From: Bacillus sp. cl95
GTDB lineage: Bacteria > Bacillota > Bacilli > Bacillales > Cytobacillaceae
Assembly (NCBI RefSeq): GCF_900115925.1
Contig: NZ_FOYF01000003.1
Location: forward strand, 124,001-188,000
DNA: 64,000 bases
Direction: 5' to 3'
A program made the translations under genes and the position numbers. Below the pieces are notes generated by a model, which did no database searches, had not been told where the DNA came from, and was given only the letters and a program-made list of their open reading frames with translations. Shown piece after piece: positions 8,432 through 16,791 of the stretch (within the stretch, counting starts at the first letter, position 1; each line of letters begins with the position of its first letter).

Positions 8432-8501
8432 ATGAATATTATTTTATTAAAAAAACAGTCTTTGAACACACAAAATTATAGGGTTAAATAAGGTGAGAAA
8501 A

Positions 8502-9407
8502 TTGAACAGCCAGATTAAAGGAACATTATTCGTTTTAATATCAGCACTTGGGTTCGGAGCAATGGGAATGATCGCGACCATTGCATCTTCACAAGGAATA
8601 AACACTGACACACTCTTGTCATTTCGTTTCCTGATAGCGGCGTTGATATTTGCCGCTTTTTTATTCGTTCGTAAGATTTCTTTTAAAGTAAATGTAAAGC
8701 AAACCCTGCTATTTGTACTGCTTGGTATGATTGGATATGCTGCGATGTCAACTCTCTTATATGAGTCATTTAAATTGGTTTCAGTACCAGTAGCTGTCCT
8801 AGTTTTATATACATATCCAGCTATTGTCATGCTTTTATCGATCTTGCTCGGTAAAGAAGTATTAACCTTTCAAAAGGGCTTCTCCTTAGTGGCCGCTGGA
8901 ATAGGGCTCATACTGGTCATGCAAATCAGTGATGGTTTTAACATGAGAGGTACATTGTACGCTTTCTCATCAGCCATCCTGTATGCTTTTTTCGTCTTAA
9001 TCAGTAATAAATATACAGCAAATGATGATTCATTACTTAAATCGATGTATATCAGTTTGTTCGCATCAGTTGGTCTATTTGCAATGGGTTTTCAATCTTC
9101 AGCGATTTCTTTACCGGAAACGGTATCAGGATGGGGAATTATTCTGTCCCTAGCCTTAATATCTACTGTATTACCATTCTTCTTTTTCTTTGAAGGGCTT
9201 CAAATGGTAGGTGCAACGAAAGCTTCCATTTTGAGCATGCTCGAACCAGTGTTTGCTGTCGTTCTATCAGCTATTTTCTTAGGTGAACATCTAAGTCTTT
9301 TACAATGGTTTGGAATGGTGATCGTTATCTTTTCTTCCTTATTGGTAAGCGTCAATCCTGCAGAGTTATTCCCAAAAAGGTATGCACCAGTTAATAAAAG
9401 AGCATAG
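8502..9407 (+). CDS. EamA/DMT-family transporter
   Basis: The product has about ten hydrophobic segments arranged as two EamA repeats of ~140 residues, with the usual E at the end of helix 9 (MLEPVFAVVLSAIFLGE). Members of this drug/metabolite transporter group export amino acids, nucleotide sugars or drugs. TTG 8502 is chosen because AAGGTGAG lies 5 nt upstream; GTG 8493 would sit inside that ribosome site. The short basic C-terminus is cytosolic. Substrate unknown. Confidence 0.87.
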   Translation: MNSQIKGTLFVLISALGFGAMGMIATIASSQGINTDTLLSFRFLIAALIFAAFLFVRKISFKVNVKQTLLFVLLGMIGYAAMSTLLYESFKLVSVPVAVLVLYTYPAIVMLLSILLGKEVLTFQKGFSLVAAGIGLILVMQISDGFNMRGTLYAFSSAILYAFFVLISNKYTANDDSLLKSMYISLFASVGLFAMGFQSSAISLPETVSGWGIILSLALISTVLPFFFFFEGLQMVGATKASILSMLEPVFAVVLSAIFLGEHLSLLQWFGMVIVIFSSLLVSVNPAELFPKRYAPVNKRA

Positions 9408-9418
9408 TTATGAATTCT

Positions 9419-9453
9419 AACGAGATAAGGCAATTCGCTTTATCTCGTTTTTT
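9419..9453 (+). terminator. Rho-independent terminator
   Basis: A stem (aacgagataa / ttatctcgtt) with a ~10-nt loop is followed by a T run. Confidence 0.87.
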
Positions 9454-9549
9454 CTATTAACTTCTGTCATTTTAGACTTAAACTTATGATTCTCCTTGAA
9501 AGTTTGTGGTAGAATTTACTAATAATATGGAAAAGGGATTGAATCCTTT

Positions 9550-10425
9550 ATGCTAAAGCTCATGCATTTAAAGTATTTTGTTAGTGTGATCGATGCAGGC
9601 AGCATGACTTCAGCTGCTAAGAAACTGTATATTTCCCAACCCGCCTTGTCAAAACAGCTTGGTCAACTAGAAAAGGACCTGAATTGTGAGTTGTTGCTTA
9701 GAAAAACCACTGGCAATGAATTAACAGAAGCAGGCCGACACCTCTATCACAAGGCAACCCAATTATTGAAGTCTGCAGAAGAATTATCAGCTGAAATGGA
9801 CCGTTTTTCGGAAAAAAATACTCTAAAGCTTGGTGCTTTACCAAGTATAGGCAGTTTTTTTCTGCCAGCCATTGTAAATGAATTGAACAATAAATACAAA
9901 GTTGAATTATTCATTAGAGATACGACGGAAGACCTTGTCCAACTTATAGAAAATAATCATGCTGATTTTGTGTTCGTTCAAGATGCATCCCCAAATCGGA
10001 ATATAATTTTGGAAAATTTGTTTTGGGAACCGTATGATGCGCTTATAGGCGCTTCCGTTGATGGGGAAGAAGGCTCAGAGGTTTGCATGGAGGAATTTAT
10101 CAAGAAAAACTTGATTCTCCATAAGCACCCATGTGATATCAGGACATTTTTTGAAGATTATTGTAAAACTCATGATTTGAATTATAAGCTTGCGATCGAG
10201 TTGGAGACAAATGAATCCATCGTTTCTTTCGTTTCAAGTGGGCTCGGTTCATCGATCCTGCCAAGAATGGTTTCAAAAAATATTCGTAATGAAGCTGTAA
10301 TGATCAAACCATTTTACCAGGGAAAAATAGGACGAAGCGTGGATATATTGTTCAAACCATCTCTTAAAAAGATTGCAAGAGAACTCATTGGAATTTCGAA
10401 AGAGCGATTTGAACAAAATTTCTAA
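9550..10425 (+). CDS. LysR-family transcriptional regulator
   Basis: The 291-residue product has an N-terminal winged helix-turn-helix (SMTSAAKKLYISQPALSKQL) and a LysR substrate-binding domain from about residue 90 with the two-lobed pattern (LGALPSIG, then SSGLGSSILPRMV). These act as dimers on divergent or autoregulated promoters. The flanking genes are co-oriented EamA and VOC genes, so no target is obvious, though the EamA exporter just upstream is a candidate. ATG 9550 has a weak GGGA site upstream; the internal ATG 7 codons later is an alternative. Confidence 0.9.
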   Translation: MLKLMHLKYFVSVIDAGSMTSAAKKLYISQPALSKQLGQLEKDLNCELLLRKTTGNELTEAGRHLYHKATQLLKSAEELSAEMDRFSEKNTLKLGALPSIGSFFLPAIVNELNNKYKVELFIRDTTEDLVQLIENNHADFVFVQDASPNRNIILENLFWEPYDALIGASVDGEEGSEVCMEEFIKKNLILHKHPCDIRTFFEDYCKTHDLNYKLAIELETNESIVSFVSSGLGSSILPRMVSKNIRNEAVMIKPFYQGKIGRSVDILFKPSLKKIARELIGISKERFEQNF

Positions 10426-10833
10426 GACTAGATTTCTAATTGAGGATTACATGAATGGGAAATTGGAAGAACAGTATTAAATATGTATTAAATGTTTAGT
10501 CATTGGAAGTAGGAGATCATTCAGGTAAAGTATCTCATAAAGAGTTGCTTTCCTAGTCTTCATTTATTACGAAGCTGTATCTTAATTTTTCATGAATACA
10601 TTCATCTTGTTTCTTTTTTTTTGGCTGTGTTAAAGCTAAATGTTGATAATTGAAACCTCCCGGATTCCTTTATATATTAATATGGGAACGAGGTTGAAAT
10701 GACAGATACTTACGATAGTTTATGCTTATCAAAATTCGCTGTATAGTGCTTATTTAAAAATCGTGACAGGAATTTGCAATAAGTTTGTTGAATAATTCTG
10801 GGATGAGCACTTGATCTCAAGGAGGTATGAGAT
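10426..10833. other. 408-bp intergenic region, no gene seen
   Basis: Both strands are rich in stops and I see no frame with a ribosome site. A T-tract follows ttcatcttgtttc near 10605. The stretch ggctgtgttaaagc (about 10623) resembles the terminal sequence of some insertion sequences but is too short to call. The region must contain the promoter for the VOC gene. Confidence 0.4.
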
Positions 10834-11271
10834 ATGAAGATCAATAGAATAGATCATGTGAGTATAAACGTAAATGATCTTTCAGAGGCTAAAGCGTTTT
10901 TTCTTGATTTAGGACTTGAAGTGCAAGCGGAATGGGAATTGGATGGAGAACAGTTGGACCGAATAGTTGGGCTTAATAATGTTAAAACGGCATGTGTAGG
11001 ATTGGGGATGCCAGATGGTCAGGCATGGATAGAGCTAGTCAAATTTTATACGCCGTCAGATGAAACAGATATTCAGAAACCTTTGGCAAATACGCTGGGT
11101 ATCCGACATATTTGCTTTGCTGTTGAAAATATTGAAGCTATTGTTGCAAAATTGAAAAAGAAAGGCACGGAAATCTTTAGTGAAATACAGCAATATGAAG
11201 AAAGTTATAAGTTATGCTACGTTCGTGGTCCTGAGGGAATTATTTTAGAGTTGGCTGAGAAAATCAAATAA
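10834..11271 (+). CDS. VOC-family (glyoxalase/bleomycin-resistance-like) protein
   Basis: The 145-residue product shows two beta-alpha-beta-beta-beta halves: the first opens KINRIDHVSINVNDLSEAKAFF and the second opens GIRHICFAVENIEA. Metal-ligand candidates are H8 in the first half, E in WIELV, H in RHICF, and E in GIILELAE. This is the full vicinal oxygen chelate set, so an active metalloenzyme is likely. The substrate is unknown. AAGGAGGTATGAGAT before the ATG is a strong ribosome site. Confidence 0.87.
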   Translation: MKINRIDHVSINVNDLSEAKAFFLDLGLEVQAEWELDGEQLDRIVGLNNVKTACVGLGMPDGQAWIELVKFYTPSDETDIQKPLANTLGIRHICFAVENIEAIVAKLKKKGTEIFSEIQQYEESYKLCYVRGPEGIILELAEKIK

Positions 11272-11482
11272 ACAAACGATATGCTGACATATATATAGAA
11301 ACACTTTCGCTTAACTAAACATACTGATATTTCACTGGACGGCTGTCTTTTTAATGGGCTTACGTTCTTTCGCCTTTGGGACAAACGGGGGCATTAGCTA
11401 AAAAAAATTATTAATGAAATGGATACTGATTTCATATACATCCTCATATTCAATATGTAACAAGCATTAATCAATCATAAAA

Positions 11483-11512
11483 AAAACCCCTGTAATCTAA
11501 CAGGGGTTTTAT
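11483..11512 (+). terminator. Rho-independent terminator
   Basis: Stem aaaacccctg / caggggtttt with T tail, 210 bp after the VOC gene. The rest of the 454-bp gap (11272-11725) holds no convincing gene. Confidence 0.85.
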
Positions 11513-11606
11513 TATGGAAGGGTGTGCAGCTCCAGCTGGATAATAATAAGAAAAATCAGGATTTATAAAACTTTTTGGCGAAGTAAAATATTTGCGTCTA
11601 AAAAGA

Positions 11607-11646
11607 TGGTATAATTTAGAATGAGAGAGTTTACAAACTAGTTTGT
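11607..11646 (+). promoter_or_regulatory. Extended -10 promoter with downstream palindrome
   Basis: TGGTATAAT (-10 at 11610-11615) is followed 17 bp later by the perfect 14-bp palindrome ACAAACTAGTTTGT (11633-11646). That is a typical place for a dimeric repressor to bind near the transcription start. The likely controlled gene is the STAS protein at 11726. The regulator is not identified. Confidence 0.5.
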
Positions 11647-11725
11647 TGTCATTCTATTGATATGTTATTCAACTTATATAGCTTCATATATGATTTCATA
11701 GATATACGACTTAGGAGCTGAAACA

Positions 11726-12544
11726 GTGAATCCAATTGAAAGCTATGCCCAATTTTTGGTTCAAAATGCTGAATCAATTAGTAAAGAAATTGTTGATTAT
11801 AATTTAGGGAAACTAGAGATTGAGTTGCCAATTGAAATTGTAGAAAAATCAATAAACACCAATAAAGAATTTTTAGTGTTCTTAGGGAATTCGTTGTATC
11901 TATCTAATGAGACAGTAAGAGAGAAATTTATTGAGTGGCATAAGAAAAATACAGATCAAACGGAATATGATTTTAGTTTCGATGATATCTCGAGGCTCAT
12001 AAAACCTTATGCAGATACTCGACTTCACTTAACTGAGATGCTTACCAAAATTTCTAAGAATGAAGGTCTTTCTCTCGAGGAAGTTGTTCAAGTGAATAAC
12101 CGTCTCAGTTATCTGCTTGATTTAAGTATTACGGAAACGATGATTGATCGTGAAAGACTAGCTAATGAAAATAATAAGAAAAATCAAAAGATTATTACTG
12201 AGTTGTCTTCACCCATTGTACCTCTTCAAAATGGTCTGGCTATACTTCCTTTAATTGGGGAAATTGACTTGGATAGGTATGAACATATTATGAACAGTGT
12301 CATTCCTAAGGTTAACGAATTAAATACGAATTGTCTCATTATCGATTTTTCGGGAATAGCAAAGATTGATAGTGATGTAGCAAGGAGAATATTTACCATT
12401 AATGATGTTTTGGGCCTTATTGGAGTAAATACAATGTTTACTGGTATTAGACCTGAATTGGCTGTAAGCATTATAAGTGCAGGTATTGATTTTTCTTCCT
12501 TCCAAACCTTTGGAACTGTACAACAAGCTATATTAAATATGTAA
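11726..12544 (+). CDS. RsbR-like STAS-domain protein (stressosome family)
   Basis: The 272-residue product has an alpha-helical sensor-like N-terminal region (about 1-150) and a C-terminal STAS domain (about 155-270; SPIVPLQNGLAILPLIGEID, then GIRPELAVSIISAGID). RsbR paralogues build the stressosome that releases RsbT to activate sigma-B. The two threonines phosphorylated by RsbT in RsbRA correspond here to serines (KIDSDVA and AVSII), judged by eye. GTG 11726 follows TTAGGAG with 8-nt spacing. No rsbS/T genes are nearby. A second paralogue lies at 34689. Confidence 0.82.
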   Translation: MNPIESYAQFLVQNAESISKEIVDYNLGKLEIELPIEIVEKSINTNKEFLVFLGNSLYLSNETVREKFIEWHKKNTDQTEYDFSFDDISRLIKPYADTRLHLTEMLTKISKNEGLSLEEVVQVNNRLSYLLDLSITETMIDRERLANENNKKNQKIITELSSPIVPLQNGLAILPLIGEIDLDRYEHIMNSVIPKVNELNTNCLIIDFSGIAKIDSDVARRIFTINDVLGLIGVNTMFTGIRPELAVSIISAGIDFSSFQTFGTVQQAILNM

Positions 12545-12564
12545 TAGATAAGTCCTGTTACCGC

Positions 12565-12597
12565 AAAAAAAGCGTTTGAATCCAAACGCTTTTTTTG
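12565..12597. terminator. Bidirectional terminator
   Basis: The stem aaaaaagcgtttg / caaacgctttttt has A and T runs on both sides. It can serve the STAS gene and the convergent DUF2515 gene. Confidence 0.9.
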
Positions 12598-12647
12598 TGT
12601 GTTATTGTACATACTGACTACTTGTGCAAGGTGGGGAAATTCGGACT

Positions 12648-13754
12648 TTATGCCAGTAAACCGATCGCTTTCTTAGCGAGGGTAGCCAGCTCGAGTTGAT
12701 GAAGTGTTTTACAATAATCACTCTGAATGTTGCCATCTATTTTATCCTCACATTTCTTCAAAAGGTGTACAACGCGCCAATCCACGTACCAATCACCACT
12801 CTCTGCATCTGAATGCTTTTGATTTTTCCAAGCAAATTCTAGCATAGGACTATAAAATCTAGCTGCACCGGTCCGTATTTGGCATTCGTGTAGTCGAGGC
12901 AAATAATAGCTGAAAGGCAGAAGTTCTTTTACCGAATTAAATAGATGTGGCGAGTAATCTTTTCGTGAACCTGTGTGAGGGTGGTCTATCGCCCACTTAT
13001 AAACTCTATTCAACACCCCAACATTTTCAAATAGCAGAAGATATAATTTTTTTCCGATATTGATTCTTTCGTTCAAATTTTCAAAGTGATGTACCGTCAT
13101 ACCTAATAATTGTTCATAGGTGGGGAATATCACATGATTGAGTGACAGCACATCCTGCATCATAAAAGCAAGTGAATCCGAGATATTGCTAAATGAATCA
13201 GAATGAATCAATCGTTTTTCGATATAGTTTTGCTCATTCACAATCAAAGAGGCCGTTAATATTGCAGAATCGGGATAATCCCATGTATAGTTCCAAACGG
13301 CCTCCATAAATACCGAAACTCCAAGATGTGGAAGGAGATGAAAGAGATTCTTTTGCTTATTTAAGGAGTGTTCGTAAAGGAGTAGTTGTGGATAGGCGTC
13401 TTGAAAAATAAGCCAGTTTGCCCGCTCTAAGAAGGTAAAAAAAGTCACACGCTCTTTTTCACTCATCAACCTTTCTAAAAATTCTCCGCGCAAATCTGTC
13501 ATGTTCCAGCCACCGTTTCGAGAGACCATATGAGCAAGAAATGCCCAATGGATTTCTGGGTGACTTTTATAATAATCAAGGTAAGCCCTTGTGCGGGTCA
13601 CATTATTTAGGTTCCATTCAGCTGTCTTTTCGCGGATTTCACAAACTAATTGTTGTTCCTCGTTGGTGAGCTGTAAAGGTACCTTTTTGCCTATTAAAAA
13701 TTTCTTGATTTCCAAAAGTGGTTTCGGTAACGGATCTTTATTTTTCCAGAAGAT
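12648..13754 (-). CDS. DUF2515 family protein (YppC-like)
   Basis: The protein contains the family signature NNVTRTRAYLDYYKSHPEIH followed by WAFLAHMVSRNGGWNMTDL, which I recognise as DUF2515. It is mostly alpha-helical with no signal peptide. The function of the family is unknown. The only strong ribosome site (AAGGAGGGGG) lies 5-8 nt before an ATC codon at 13754, giving a start I-F-W-K-N-K-D-P. The first ordinary start is TTG 13715, which has no ribosome site and would remove 13 coding-like residues. The upstream start is therefore listed with caution. It is divergent from squalene-hopene cyclase. Confidence 0.8.
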   Translation of the reverse strand: MFWKNKDPLPKPLLEIKKFLIGKKVPLQLTNEEQQLVCEIREKTAEWNLNNVTRTRAYLDYYKSHPEIHWAFLAHMVSRNGGWNMTDLRGEFLERLMSEKERVTFFTFLERANWLIFQDAYPQLLLYEHSLNKQKNLFHLLPHLGVSVFMEAVWNYTWDYPDSAILTASLIVNEQNYIEKRLIHSDSFSNISDSLAFMMQDVLSLNHVIFPTYEQLLGMTVHHFENLNERINIGKKLYLLLFENVGVLNRVYKWAIDHPHTGSRKDYSPHLFNSVKELLPFSYYLPRLHECQIRTGAARFYSPMLEFAWKNQKHSDAESGDWYVDWRVVHLLKKCEDKIDGNIQSDYCKTLHQLELATLAKKAIGLLA

Positions 13755-13835
13755 TGTGACCCCCTCCTTGATGAATGCTCTGGGTAACCTGAGAATATGA
13801 ATGTTTAGTAAAGAAATTGGGAGAGGGTGGACGGG

Positions 13836-15701
13836 GTGAAGGAGAATATAGAAGGTGCTATCAATAGGATTAGAGAAAAATTAAGGCAGGATCAGTCTCC
13901 CAATGGTTCCTGGAATTATGCTTTTGAAACGGGAATATCAACGGACGCGTATATGATTATCTTATTGAGGACACTGGAGATAAATGATGAAATTTTGGTG
14001 CGCGAGCTTTCTGATCGCATGATCTCCAAGCAAGAGAAAAACGGAGCGTGGAAACTTTTCCACGACGAAGGTGATGGGAATCTGACTGCCACAATTGACG
14101 CTTATTACGCACTTCGCTATTCCGGGTATTTTGATAAAAATGATCTTCGGCTTGTGGCTGCAAGAAAGTTCATTTTAGCAAACGGCGGTTTGGACAAAGC
14201 GAATATGTTTACTAAAATGCTATTAAGCCTGACTGGTCAATTGTCATGGCCGACTTTGTTTCCTATTCCCATCGAAATGATATTGTTGCCACAGTCATTC
14301 CCGCTGAACTTTTACAGTTTTTCTGTGTATGGACGTGTGAACCTTTGTCCCATGATGATTCTTGCAGATCGGAAACCTCGCTTCGTGACGGAAAAAAGTC
14401 CTAATCTAGCCGAATTGTCCTTGCATCAAGTAAGGGAAGAGCATTTTGATGAATGGCGCTCCATCACTTCTTTTATAAAAAAAGGAATCCAGAGTTTGGT
14501 GGGATTACCCGAACAGCTTAACGAGCTTGCGACCGCACGCGCAAAGCAATATATAATAGAGCGTATTGAGCCTGATGGGACTTTATATAGTTATTTCAGT
14601 TCGACATTCTTGATGATCTTCGCGTTGCTTTCGCTAGGGTTTAAAAAGAATGACCCTTTGATCTTACATGCGATAAAAGGGTTAATACCAATGAAAACAA
14701 CGATTAAAGGGAGAACTCATCTTCAATTTACAACTGCATCCGTGTGGAATACGGGTCTGATAAGCACAGCTCTTCAATCTGCGGGGGTATCCCCGAAAGA
14801 TCGGATGATTAAGAGCGCGAATCGTTATCTTTTGCAACATCAACACGTGAAGTATGGAGATTGGGTCGAAGATAACCGTGATGGTGTGCCAGGTGGATGG
14901 GGTTTTTCGGACGTGAATACAATGAATCCCGATGTGGATGACACGACTGCGGCATTAAGAGCCCTCGCGAAAAGAGTGCATGAAAAGCCAAGTTATAAGA
15001 TTGCCTGGGACCGCGGGTTAAAATGGTTGTTTTCCATGCAAAATGCGGATGGTGGCTGGCCAGCCTTTGAGAGAAATAAAAATAGTAAACTGCTGCAATT
15101 TATTCCCGTAGAAAAGGGAGAATTCCTCCTTTCAGATCCAACATGTGCAGATCTAACGGGAAGGACACTTGAGTTTCTTGGAACTTATACGAATCTTTCA
15201 AAAACCCATTCTTCTATTAAGAAGGCAGTTCAATGGTTAATCGATCATCAAGAAGAGGATGGATCCTGGTATGGCCGGTGGGGGATTTGTTATCTTTACG
15301 GTACATGGGCGGCTTTGACCGGACTGAGGGCAGTCGGTGTTTCATCTACTAATAGTAGTGTTATGAAGGCGGTTGAATGGATAAAGAAAGTTCAGAATCC
15401 GGACGGGGGCTGGGGTGAATCGTGTCATAGCGATATTCAGAAAAAATATGTCCCACTCGGTGCTAGTAATCTAACTCATACTGCATGGGCACTTGATAGC
15501 TTAATGGCAGTTTCCGATCATCCCACAAAAGAAATTCAAGCGGGGATGGAGTATTTATTGCTTAATCTTTCTAAGAACGATTGGACGGCAGAATATCCAG
15601 TTGGTCAAGGGATGGCTGGCGGATTATATATCCACTATCATAGTTATCGTTACCTTTTCCCGCTCATGACTTTAGGACATTACAAAAGGAAATATTTGTG
15701 A
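13836..15701 (+). CDS. sqhC: Squalene-hopene cyclase / sporulenol-synthase family
   Basis: The 621-residue product has the catalytic DVDD motif (about 366-369, in NPDVDDTTAAL) and repeated QW motifs (QSPNGSW, QEKNGAW, QNADGGW, QEEDGSW, QNPDGGW) of the alpha6-alpha6 triterpene cyclase fold. Family enzymes cyclise squalene to hopene, or in B. subtilis a tetraprenyl chain to sporulenol during sporulation. They sit monotopically in the membrane. Starts at GTG 13827 and GTG 13836 are possible; the second has GGGAGAGGG at better spacing. No squalene synthase genes are in view. Confidence 0.92.
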   Translation: MKENIEGAINRIREKLRQDQSPNGSWNYAFETGISTDAYMIILLRTLEINDEILVRELSDRMISKQEKNGAWKLFHDEGDGNLTATIDAYYALRYSGYFDKNDLRLVAARKFILANGGLDKANMFTKMLLSLTGQLSWPTLFPIPIEMILLPQSFPLNFYSFSVYGRVNLCPMMILADRKPRFVTEKSPNLAELSLHQVREEHFDEWRSITSFIKKGIQSLVGLPEQLNELATARAKQYIIERIEPDGTLYSYFSSTFLMIFALLSLGFKKNDPLILHAIKGLIPMKTTIKGRTHLQFTTASVWNTGLISTALQSAGVSPKDRMIKSANRYLLQHQHVKYGDWVEDNRDGVPGGWGFSDVNTMNPDVDDTTAALRALAKRVHEKPSYKIAWDRGLKWLFSMQNADGGWPAFERNKNSKLLQFIPVEKGEFLLSDPTCADLTGRTLEFLGTYTNLSKTHSSIKKAVQWLIDHQEEDGSWYGRWGICYLYGTWAALTGLRAVGVSSTNSSVMKAVEWIKKVQNPDGGWGESCHSDIQKKYVPLGASNLTHTAWALDSLMAVSDHPTKEIQAGMEYLLLNLSKNDWTAEYPVGQGMAGGLYIHYHSYRYLFPLMTLGHYKRKYL

Positions 15702-15739
15702 GATAATTGTAAAAATGGTAAAAAGAGGGTGTCTGTGCT

Positions 15740-16384
15740 GTGCGCGTAGAAAAGGGTAGTGTTATAGGTTATCAGGATATGAGTATCTCGTATGTCCTTC
15801 TAAAGAAATCAGAGGAATCTAGGAAACTTGGTATCATTATGCCGGGGGCGGGATACACCGTTCAGGCACCATTACTTCACTATACGACAGGCATTTTACT
15901 AAATAAATCGTATGATGTCCTTCATATCAATTATCAATATAACTCTCAGGCATATGATACCTTTACTTATGAGGATATCGTGGAAGCCATCCAATTTGAT
16001 GTTAAGACGGTAATTGATAAGGTATTAAGTGAAACGAATTACGAAGAATATGGTTTGGTGGCAAAATCGATTGGAACGATTGGATTGGGCTCGGAGTTGC
16101 AACGACCAGAATTTCGTGAAGCGAAGGCGGTATGGATGACTCCATTATTAAGTAGAGATATTGTGTATGAAAGCATGGTACAAAGCCATCAATCTGCACT
16201 CTGTTTAATCGGTGATCAAGATCCTTATTTTATAAAAGAGAGATTTGAGAAGGTGTCTGAAAAAGATAATATTGAAGCGCTGCTTATCGCTGATGTGAAT
16301 CATAGTATGGAGTATGAAGATGATTCTCTCAAGTCTGTGGAAGTATTAAAAGATGTGATGGCAAAGATGAATCACTACTTTTGA
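15740..16384 (+). CDS. Small alpha/beta-hydrolase
   Basis: The 214-residue product has an alpha/beta-hydrolase core with a nucleophile elbow AKSIGT (Ser about 113), an Asp in IGDQDPYF and a His in ADVNHSME, giving a complete triad. The elbow is A-x-S-x-G rather than G-x-S-x-G. It starts 38 bp after the cyclase stop and is probably co-transcribed with it, but a role in triterpenoid metabolism is only inferred from position. GTG 15740 follows AAAGAGGGT at somewhat long spacing. Confidence 0.8.
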   Translation: MRVEKGSVIGYQDMSISYVLLKKSEESRKLGIIMPGAGYTVQAPLLHYTTGILLNKSYDVLHINYQYNSQAYDTFTYEDIVEAIQFDVKTVIDKVLSETNYEEYGLVAKSIGTIGLGSELQRPEFREAKAVWMTPLLSRDIVYESMVQSHQSALCLIGDQDPYFIKERFEKVSEKDNIEALLIADVNHSMEYEDDSLKSVEVLKDVMAKMNHYF

Positions 16385-16407
16385 TAGAGGAAAGAAATGT
16401 ATGTTCG

Positions 16408-16416
16408 TGATATAAT
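16408..16416 (+). promoter_or_regulatory. Extended -10 promoter of the toxin gene
   Basis: TGATATAAT (TGnTATAAT) with the -10 hexamer at 16411-16416. No good -35 is seen. A start near 16423 gives a ~60-nt leader before the toxin codons. Confidence 0.65.
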
Positions 16417-16484
16417 GGAAGAACAATAGAATCGGTTTTCTCAAGGGTGGTCGGCTCATCCCGCTTGAAAGGGGGTGATGCCGT

Positions 16485-16568
16485 ATGACAGTTTTCGAAT
16501 CTTTGATGGCAATGTTTGCGTTTACAAGCCTCATCGTTGCAGTCCTGTCGTTTAACCAAAAAAAATAA
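16485..16568 (+). CDS. Type I toxin peptide (BsrG/BsrE/holin-like family), 27 residues
   Basis: The peptide opens MTVFESLMAMFAF, continues with a hydrophobic segment and ends SFNQKK. This matches the pattern of the BsrG/BsrE/BsrH and 'putative holin-like toxin' peptides (MTVYESLMxMxxFGG..., one membrane helix, Lys-rich tail). AAAGGGGGTGAT precedes the ATG. The flanking sequence supplies a promoter, a terminator and an opposing RNA promoter, as in bsrG/SR4. Family members insert in or perturb the membrane and cell-wall synthesis when the antitoxin RNA is lost. Confidence 0.85.
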   Translation: MTVFESLMAMFAFTSLIVAVLSFNQKK

Positions 16569-16599
16569 TCCACCCTTGAGTTAACGGCTCAGGTGGATT
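16558..16599 (-). terminator. Terminator of the antisense RNA
   Basis: On the minus strand the stem aatccacct...agggtggatt is followed by attatttttttt. The A-run encodes the Lys-Lys tail of the toxin. Confidence 0.8.
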
Positions 16600-16646
16600 A
16601 TCCCCTAAAAATAGCCGATCCCCTTAGAGGGACCATCTATTGTATG

Positions 16647-16679
16647 GCCGAACATGCAGCAACATGTTCGGCTTTTTTT
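16647..16679 (+). terminator. Terminator of the toxin mRNA
   Basis: Perfect stem gccgaacatg / catgttcggc with a 6-nt loop and seven T. Confidence 0.9.
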
Positions 16680-16702
16680 AATTTATGCCTTATTATGATT
16701 TT

Positions 16703-16711
16703 ATTATACCA
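16703..16711 (-). promoter_or_regulatory. Extended -10 promoter of the antisense RNA
   Basis: TGGTATAAT read on the minus strand. It faces the toxin gene and is closer to consensus than the toxin promoter, as expected for an antitoxin made in excess. Confidence 0.65.
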
Positions 16712-16791
16712 TTTTTCAACAAAAAGGAAACACATAATCCATTGGCACCCATTTCAGTTTCTCAAATAAACTGAAAAATGGGGTGATGAAC

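Larger units (their letters stand above)
16556..16696 (-). ncRNA. Predicted antisense RNA antitoxin (SR4-like)
   Basis: A minus-strand transcript starting about 7 nt after the -10 at 16703-16708 would run leftward through the toxin mRNA 3' region. It would stop at a hairpin followed by a T-run formed from the end of the toxin coding sequence. The expected size is about 140 nt, and the overlap with the toxin mRNA 3' end is about 120 nt. This matches the geometry of the bsrG/SR4 pair. Boundaries are inferred. Confidence 0.7.

Noticed and set aside
10600-10680. Insertion-sequence end (ggctgtgttaaagc)
   Set aside because: Only about 14 bp look familiar; no transposase remnant or matching opposite end was found.
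16329-16573. 75-codon minus-strand frames across the toxin gene
   Set aside because: They are antisense to the toxin and hydrolase end, without ribosome sites; the minus-strand product here is a non-coding RNA.
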